Shown: positions 58,696-64,000 of the stretch, in pieces
Layout of the letters: each line of letters opens with the position of its first letter
Position numbering within the stretch: the stretch's first letter is position 1
DNA from: an uncultured Fodinibius sp.
Lineage (GTDB): Bacteria; Bacteroidota; Rhodothermia; Balneolales; Balneolaceae
DNA: 64,000 bases
Reading direction: 5' to 3'
Assembly: GCA_913056235.1 (NCBI GenBank)
Contig: CAJXMW010000005.1
Location: forward strand, 186,001-250,000
The notes under the pieces: generated by a model
What the model was told of the DNA's origin: nothing
The model's database searches: none
What the model saw: only the letters and a program-made list of their open reading frames with translations
Made by a program: the position numbers and the translations under genes

Positions 58696-59078
58696 TGAAT
58701 TTTAGCAGAAACGACATACAAGAAGCCGAAGTGATTGACGAGACCACCGAACCGCTTTCGGAAGTTGACATCGAAACGTTCTTGATCGACCAATTCGATT
58801 CGCTGACGCAGGGCAACAAGTCGGGCGTTATTACGCAGGCATTAATATTGGCTGAGCTTGCTAAGAACCCTGAAAAGTTGCAGCAGATTCAGCAGCAACA
58901 TCCCGACGTGCTGGACCAGTATTTTGAGCAGATTGATTACGAAAAGATTGTAAACCAGCACGGCGACAGCATTAAGAAGCCCGCAAAAGCGGCCATGAAG
59001 AACGCCGTCAAAAATTATGCCCTGCCCTTTGCAGCAGGCACCGCCGCAGGAATGGTAATAGCAGCAGTGATTAAGTAG
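58695..59078 (+). CDS. Virion-cluster small protein with C-terminal helix
   Basis: 127 residues. The first 105 are acidic and helical with a Gln-rich stretch (LQQIQQQHPDVLDQYFEQI). It ends KNYALPFAAGTAAGMVIAAVIK, a Gly/Ala membrane helix. Overlaps the previous stop (TAATG) and ends 5 bases before the large polyvalent gene. Confidence 0.6.
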   Translation: MNFSRNDIQEAEVIDETTEPLSEVDIETFLIDQFDSLTQGNKSGVITQALILAELAKNPEKLQQIQQQHPDVLDQYFEQIDYEKIVNQHGDSIKKPAKAAMKNAVKNYALPFAAGTAAGMVIAAVIK

Positions 59079-59083
59079 TAATT

Positions 59084-62000
59084 ATGATATCCACCGCAGA
59101 ACTTGCAAATAAAGAATTTACCGGGCTTGATCTTCCGCAGCCCTACCGGAATTTCTTAGGCGAAATTCCCACTGACTCGGCGATGAGCGTGTGGGGGCCG
59201 CCGGGATCGGGCAAGAGTACGTGGGCGCTGGACTTTGCCCTTGTACTGGCCGATATGCTGGGTAACGGCATTTATTGCAGCAGCGAAGAAGGTCCCGGCC
59301 CAAGTCTACAAAATAAGATTAAGCGACTGGGCGCTGAGCACGATAATCTGCTGGTGGATGACTTTGACACTTTTGATAACCTGAAAGCGAAGCTGGATAT
59401 CAGTAATGGTCAGTTTGTAGTGATTGACAGTATCAGCAAGAGCCGTATTACGGTTTCTGACTTTCAGGATTTCTTGGAGTGGTGCAAGTCGCACGATGTG
59501 ATTAGCATTTATATCCTACATACTACCAAGGATGGCACTTATAAAGGACCAACGGAATATATTCACGATCCCGATATTGAAATTTATGTGAGTCCCGAAG
59601 GCGTGGCCGAGATCCATAATAAGAACCGCTATTTGGAAACGCCGCGGGAGATGGAGATTGCGTTTGAGAAAAGGCAGGATTCCGAAGTTCGTAGTCAGGA
59701 GTCAGAAGGCAGCAGTCAGCCGTCAGATGTCAGCCGTCAGAATCCGCACGAAAATATTAAGCAAGAATTTTACGATTGGGCTTACAATCAGCAGGGTATT
59801 ACGCCCCAAGCTGTAACATTAAAGACGTGGCTTTCCAGAAATTATCCTGAGCTGGAAGAACAATATCAGCAACTATGGGATGAATTTAGCAAAACGTCAA
59901 ATCGGGAAAATCCTGCTACTGATGAAAGTTGTGTGGTATCGGTACAGGCAAAGACCAATGAGCAGAAAAACGGCATTGAGATCCAGTTCTCTGATGCACC
60001 GCCTGAATTTGTCCGAAGTCAATTAATGGACGCTGGATTTACGTTTTACAATCCTAATAATGGCGAATCATTTTGGGCAGCTGAAAAGACAGCGCAACGC
60101 AAAGAGATAGCGGAAGAAATTGCAGGAGAGTTTGACCAAGCGGTTGTTAACTGGAAGCCGAAAGAGAAAGACGGCAAAAGTGAAACGGCAGACGACAAAC
60201 GTAAAGAAGATTTATCAGATGTAGATGAATCGGATTTGTCCAGTAGCAACGCATCGAATGCGTCGAAAGGCAGTTATTCAAAGCCTGATGTAGATTTTGT
60301 GTTAGGCAAAGAAACAACGGTCGATTTTAAGGCCGACGGCTACATCCAGGAGAAAGGACATTTTGCCGTAATGGACGTGGCCGATATTATCCCAAGCCAC
60401 AACAAAGATTGTTCGGTAAACAGCGACCACAATATCAGTAAAGGACAGCCGCGCGACCGCAGTTTGGACGCGCTCTGTAACCAGCCGAAATTTATTGCGC
60501 AAAACTTGAACCCGACCTCCATAACGCGCGGTAATTTGGCCTTTAACGGCGCTTCAACACTGCTGCCCGACGGACAGGTTATTCAAGGAAATGGACGCGG
60601 TATTGCCTTGAAAATTGCTGTTGATGAGCACCAAGAGAACTACCAGGAGTACAAAGATTATATCATCAATAACGCTTCTGATTGGGGCTTGTCGAAAGAA
60701 GAAATGCAGCAGTTTGAGCACCCGGCCTTGGTTCGCATGCTGGATGTATCCAATGATCGTGCTATTGAGCTTGGCAACGTCGTGGATACCTCACAGGCCA
60801 AAATGAGCAAGGTTGACCAAGGCAAAGCCTACATTCGCAACTTGCCCAAAGAGCGCAAACAGGTGATTGGCAACCTTATTGACAAGTCCACCGGCGAAAC
60901 GTTGGGGCAGGTGATTGATGATGTGGGTCTCCAAATCATGGATCAGTTTGAGGACTTGGACCGGCAAGGGCTTGTGGAGGATAACAGCCTGACCAGTGAT
61001 GGTAAAGACTTTCTACGGTCGGTGTTTGCAGGACTTGTGTTTGATTCGGATGAGAACCCCGACGCGCTGCAACATTTCTTGAATCTTAAGCACCGTCAGC
61101 AGGCCGGAATCAAGCGAAGCTATGGCAACATTATCCCGTTTCTTGAGACTGACGCCGACATTACACCGACGCTGCAAAAGGCGGTGAAAATTGCCGATAA
61201 AGTGCAGCATAAGGACGGCATAGACACGGTACAAGATTTTATTGGACAGTCTGGCATGTTCAGTGGAGCCAATACGAATAAGTTTTCCAAGCAGGAAGCA
61301 CAACTAGCCGAATTTCTACTTGATGCTGATACGCAAAAATTTATTCGTAATGGCTTTCGCATGTACCAGTTTAAAATCAATGGCAAAGAGGATCTGTTTG
61401 ATCCCATTGAGGAAGTATCACCGCAGCAGGCGTTTGAAGATGCTTTTGTTGAGCGGGTGCGATTGAATCCCGACGGTGAGCAAGTGGCCCTTCAACCGGC
61501 CTCGGCTTTTGGTACCGGCGATGTGATTCGCGATTTCTACCATACTGATAAATACGAAGTAGTTGATACCAAAGGCGACACGTTCACTATTAAAAATATT
61601 CGCACGGGACGTAAACAAGAGATTGGCAAAGATGTGAAACGATTTGTCCCCGACCGCGAAGAAACGCCTACGATGAATCTTTTTCGCGACAACGCCGCCG
61701 GTGAAGAAATGGTCTATCTCGGCATTTGTAAAAAGCTAACGATGGACGGCAACAGCGGCGAACTTGAAGGGGCGTTTTTGATGTGCAGCAACCAAGATCA
61801 AGACACGCTGTACATCATTCCCCAGCACCGCATTAAGCAGGTGGACGGGCTGGCCGACGATCCCAAGGCCGATGAGCTGTTTGCAGAGTTTCACAACTAC
61901 CAGGCCGATGATACCGACTACGAAGTGAGCTGGCCCGACGATCCCAGCAAAGCCAAGGTCGGTACGGCTGATGTGATGTTCTACCTGTCAGACAAGATTA

Positions 62001-62137
62001 TGCGCGACGGCGACCACAAAGGCGACAACAACCTGTACCGGCACGAGTTCGATACCGGCCAGCGTCCCGTCAGCGTGATGGGCGACATTGTGGTTATTGA
62101 GAATATCGAATGGAACGAACGCGGAATTTTAAACTAG
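59084..62137 (+). CDS. Polyvalent-type protein: RadA-like ATPase fused to a ddrB-ParB-like domain
   Basis: The 1017-residue protein starts with a RadA/RecA-fold ATPase: Walker A GPPGSGKS (38-45), Walker B FVVID (111-115), and TTKDG-x3-GP (147-156), the RadA/Sms signature. A spacer follows (200-290, with an 8-nt repeat in DNA), then a small GF-W-AxxT motif domain (about 300-345), then a ddrB-like ParB domain (about 425-520: NPTSITRGNLAFNG..LLPDGQVIQGNGRGIALK), then a long helical region and C-terminal beta modules. ddrB-ParB domains are known from polyvalent proteins of phages and plasmids that are delivered with DNA. This one sits inside the virion-protein operon. Confidence 0.8.
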   Translation: MISTAELANKEFTGLDLPQPYRNFLGEIPTDSAMSVWGPPGSGKSTWALDFALVLADMLGNGIYCSSEEGPGPSLQNKIKRLGAEHDNLLVDDFDTFDNLKAKLDISNGQFVVIDSISKSRITVSDFQDFLEWCKSHDVISIYILHTTKDGTYKGPTEYIHDPDIEIYVSPEGVAEIHNKNRYLETPREMEIAFEKRQDSEVRSQESEGSSQPSDVSRQNPHENIKQEFYDWAYNQQGITPQAVTLKTWLSRNYPELEEQYQQLWDEFSKTSNRENPATDESCVVSVQAKTNEQKNGIEIQFSDAPPEFVRSQLMDAGFTFYNPNNGESFWAAEKTAQRKEIAEEIAGEFDQAVVNWKPKEKDGKSETADDKRKEDLSDVDESDLSSSNASNASKGSYSKPDVDFVLGKETTVDFKADGYIQEKGHFAVMDVADIIPSHNKDCSVNSDHNISKGQPRDRSLDALCNQPKFIAQNLNPTSITRGNLAFNGASTLLPDGQVIQGNGRGIALKIAVDEHQENYQEYKDYIINNASDWGLSKEEMQQFEHPALVRMLDVSNDRAIELGNVVDTSQAKMSKVDQGKAYIRNLPKERKQVIGNLIDKSTGETLGQVIDDVGLQIMDQFEDLDRQGLVEDNSLTSDGKDFLRSVFAGLVFDSDENPDALQHFLNLKHRQQAGIKRSYGNIIPFLETDADITPTLQKAVKIADKVQHKDGIDTVQDFIGQSGMFSGANTNKFSKQEAQLAEFLLDADTQKFIRNGFRMYQFKINGKEDLFDPIEEVSPQQAFEDAFVERVRLNPDGEQVALQPASAFGTGDVIRDFYHTDKYEVVDTKGDTFTIKNIRTGRKQEIGKDVKRFVPDREETPTMNLFRDNAAGEEMVYLGICKKLTMDGNSGELEGAFLMCSNQDQDTLYIIPQHRIKQVDGLADDPKADELFAEFHNYQADDTDYEVSWPDDPSKAKVGTADVMFYLSDKIMRDGDHKGDNNLYRHEFDTGQRPVSVMGDIVVIENIEWNERGILN

Positions 62138-62143
62138 GTGATT

Positions 62144-62917
62144 ATGAAAAAAGCAATTAGCAACCCGGCAGAATTAACTGAAACCGTTATTGACAATCCC
62201 GAAAACGGCGGCGGTGCGCGGAAGAATCCGAAAAAAGTGGCCGCAGGCTACAAAGGCTATATTCAGCGACTCAAAAACGAAAACAGTAAACTTAAAAAGA
62301 AACTTTCTAATAAAACCAGCAACGAGGATAACAACATGGACGCACGAGAAAACGCAGAAGAAGTGTATGAAACAGGCAAAAATATGGTAACCCAATCCAT
62401 ATTAGTGATTGGCGGTACCTTTTTTGCCGGTAAGATCATTGGATTTTTGACCGACCGTTGGGGCGAAGATATGGGCGACAACATGCGTGCCGTGGTAGCC
62501 TCTGGCGTGCCTATTGTCAGCGGTGCCGCGCTTGCCACCTATGGCAAGGGATCAACCATTGCCGAAAACGCGGCTACCGGTATGGTGCTTTCGGGCGTCA
62601 GTACCGGCGTTGACGAGATGATAAACAAGGTGCTGCCCCAGGGCAATGAGGATCTGGATGATGCCTTCGGCTACAACTACGAAAATGGTCTGGCCGACGC
62701 TCAGATGAGCGAAGGCGCGATCATCGTGGAGCCCAGCGGCGATATGTACATGAAAGACGGCACCTATATGGGCAACCTGAAAGACAGTTTACAGAATGGA
62801 GCGCAAGAGGACTTGAGCTCCCAATCTTCCGCAAAATCATTGCCTGACCGTGATGGCGGCAGTGAGGTTCAAACAGGTTTCAATAGCTTCGAAAGCGGCG
62901 AAAGTTACGAAGTCTAA
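62144..62917 (+). CDS. Membrane protein of the late operon
   Basis: From the ATG at 62144 (a GTG at 62138 is possible) the 257-residue protein has a charged N-terminal third with a coiled segment (YIQRLKNENSKLKKKLSNK), then hydrophobic segments (about 82-100, 118-132 and 145-158), and an acidic polar C-terminus. It may sit in the virion membrane or act in assembly. No family recognised. Confidence 0.6.
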   Translation: MKKAISNPAELTETVIDNPENGGGARKNPKKVAAGYKGYIQRLKNENSKLKKKLSNKTSNEDNNMDARENAEEVYETGKNMVTQSILVIGGTFFAGKIIGFLTDRWGEDMGDNMRAVVASGVPIVSGAALATYGKGSTIAENAATGMVLSGVSTGVDEMINKVLPQGNEDLDDAFGYNYENGLADAQMSEGAIIVEPSGDMYMKDGTYMGNLKDSLQNGAQEDLSSQSSAKSLPDRDGGSEVQTGFNSFESGESYEV

Positions 62918-63000
62918 TATACGATTTTTGGATTTGTGGCTGTGGTTTCTGTGCGGCATAGAGGGCTAACAGAAAACACAATACTAAGGACACGAATCCT

Positions 63001-63621
63001 ATGTATAACGTTAAACCACCTTTACCACCAACAGCAGAGCGCGACCGTATTTATCATCGCGTGCTTTTAGACGATTCAGGATCGACATTCAACTTCTTTA
63101 CGGCCAATCCTTCCGGCGGTGAAGCGGTCCAGAATTACGATCAGATGCCCCTTGCCACCAACAAAAACACGGTGTTCTTGGGTATCAAAGTAACGCCAAC
63201 AATTTCAGTCATTTATGATGACGGCACGATCGATCCCGCCAAAGTCGTAAATGCTTTTACCGACGGCGTTATCAAGGGCTTGACCAATCAGCGGAACCGT
63301 ACCGAGTTTCGGTATCCTATTACGGATGTACTGAACCTCAACGGAGTGCAACCCGCAGGTTTCTATGATGGCAACAATACCGAAAATCGAATGGCATTTA
63401 CGATCCCTGCCACCGGTTTCCGGGCGATGGACGATATCTTTTATGTCGAAGACAACGAAGTCTGGGGCATCGACATGGTATTTAATAACGCCAATTTCCC
63501 TGCACAAGGCGATTGGCCGGATACCAAGTTCGGGCTCACAACCGAAATCCCCGTCGCTTATATGACGGATGATGAGCTCCAGAAATATGAAAATCGCTGG
63601 GTTCGAGATCACGGATATTGA
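63001..63621 (+). CDS. Candidate capsid protein 1 (beta-rich)
   Basis: The 206-residue protein lacks membrane segments and cysteines. It has alternating short strands (STFNFFTAN, NTVFLGIKVTPTISVIYDDG, RTEFRYPITDVLNLNG, RMAFTIPATGFRAMDDIFYVEDNEVWGIDMVF). Size and strand-rich nature fit a single jelly-roll capsid protein of an internal-membrane phage, and a strong terminator follows, as for highly expressed structural genes. This is inference from position and style; no homology is claimed. Confidence 0.5.
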   Translation: MYNVKPPLPPTAERDRIYHRVLLDDSGSTFNFFTANPSGGEAVQNYDQMPLATNKNTVFLGIKVTPTISVIYDDGTIDPAKVVNAFTDGVIKGLTNQRNRTEFRYPITDVLNLNGVQPAGFYDGNNTENRMAFTIPATGFRAMDDIFYVEDNEVWGIDMVFNNANFPAQGDWPDTKFGLTTEIPVAYMTDDELQKYENRWVRDHGY

Positions 63622-63645
63622 TCCCATCCCGACGAGAGCAAACCA

Positions 63646-63685
63646 GAGCCCACGGCCGCCTGGTCGTGGTCGTGGGTTCTTTTTT
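63646..63685 (+). terminator. Rho-independent terminator between two candidate capsid genes
   Basis: Arms GAGCCCACGGCC (63646-63657) and GGTCGTGGGTTC (63668-63679), 12 pairs including two G-U, 10-base loop, then six T's. Confidence 0.85.
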
Positions 63686-63715
63686 AATCCCTACTCATAA
63701 ACGACGACGAATATT

Positions 63716-64000
63716 ATGAGAAAACCCAAAGCACCATACTTTAGCCCCTCCGAAAATACCGACATTGCATCGGGCGACACCGAAACATTAGAATTTGGCG
63801 GACGTCATGGACGCGAATTTGCGTTTAACCGCATATTGTTTGGATGCAGCGATCCCTCGAAATTACACTTACTTGAAGCCGAATTGCAGATTGGCAGCCG
63901 TGATGTCATTATCCCCAAGGTGCAACTACTGGCCTTGAACCGGTTGTTTTATGATCGATCACTTGAAGGAGCATTCCAGATCGACAGTAACCGGACGCTG
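63716..64000 (+). CDS. Candidate capsid protein 2 (partial, runs off window)
   Basis: The first 95 codons are visible: start MRKPKAPYFSPSENTDIASG, then beta-strand-rich sequence (TETLEFGGRHGREFAFNRILFGC, LLEAELQIGSRDVIIPKVQLLAL). No signal peptide or membrane segment. Placed after a terminator and a 30-base leader. Two adjacent beta-rich soluble proteins of this type recall two-capsid-protein viruses (P23-77/SH1 group), but the length is unknown. Confidence 0.45.
   Translation, partial: MRKPKAPYFSPSENTDIASGDTETLEFGGRHGREFAFNRILFGCSDPSKLHLLEAELQIGSRDVIIPKVQLLALNRLFYDRSLEGAFQIDSNRTL

Overview
The window looks like a chromosome segment of a Balneolota/Rhodothermota-type bacterium (Bacteroidota-related). 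This is an inference from protein style and gene content, with no database search behind it. Few genes have a Shine-Dalgarno sequence, and intergenic space is rich in dispersed palindromes. The left part (1-35.4 kb) is host chromosome and the right part (35.5 kb to beyond 64 kb) is an integrated mobile element that continues past the window.

Host part. Positions 1-4.7 kb (minus strand) are a surface-polysaccharide cluster: ABC flippase (partial), sulfotransferase, UDP-glucose dehydrogenase, nucleotide-sugar epimerase and SLBB-type export protein. Next come an unknown two-gene membrane/soluble pair (5.9-7.4 kb), a patatin lipase and an HU/DUF4469 protein. A LexA-DinB SOS block (10.8-13.2 kb) shares matching 18-bp palindromes. 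A REP-associated transposase (RAYT) is surrounded by its REP-like hairpins. Further on are response regulators, an M1 peptidase lipoprotein, a histidine kinase/OmpR pair, FMN reductase, AmtB, RarA, acyl-CoA carboxylase beta, an acidic protein, an ABC ATPase, a zinc ribbon plus MBL hydrolase, a GroES-like protein, an SDR and several small or unknown proteins. Most long non-coding gaps hold members of the dispersed hairpin families.

Element. A 3' half of a tRNA-Pro(GGG) gene at 35477-35520 marks one attachment end; the intact tRNA and probably the integrase should lie beyond 64 kb. From left to right: two lipoprotein cargo genes; a CI-like repressor with TCAC-N5-GTGA operators; early genes (excisionase-like, PolX-like nucleotidyltransferase, ASCH-like protein, C5 cytosine methyltransferase, many small ORFs); a zinc-finger/Toprim primase-helicase followed by nine copies of ACGTTAG (candidate iteron origin); then a late operon from 52.7 kb. 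The late operon encodes a coiled-coil protein, a transglutaminase-like protein, a run of small proteins each ending in one transmembrane helix, a 1017-residue RadA-like/ddrB-ParB polyvalent protein, a membrane protein and two candidate capsid proteins separated by a strong terminator. No terminase, portal, tail or conjugation gene is visible. The simplest reading is a provirus of a tailless, internal-membrane phage, but this rests on architecture and needs structure prediction.

Most unusual: two clusters of integron-type attC sites (39.9-41.3 kb and 51.2-52.3 kb) lie inside this element. They carry cassettes of small, mostly cysteine-rich proteins. Each cassette has its own 14-17 bp terminal inverted repeat, much longer than the 7-bp R box, and no integron integrase is present in the window. 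A candidate -1 frameshift (A_AAA_AAA) that adds a membrane anchor, a triplicated virion-cluster domain and 8-nt periodic leaders abutting start codons are further unexplained signals.
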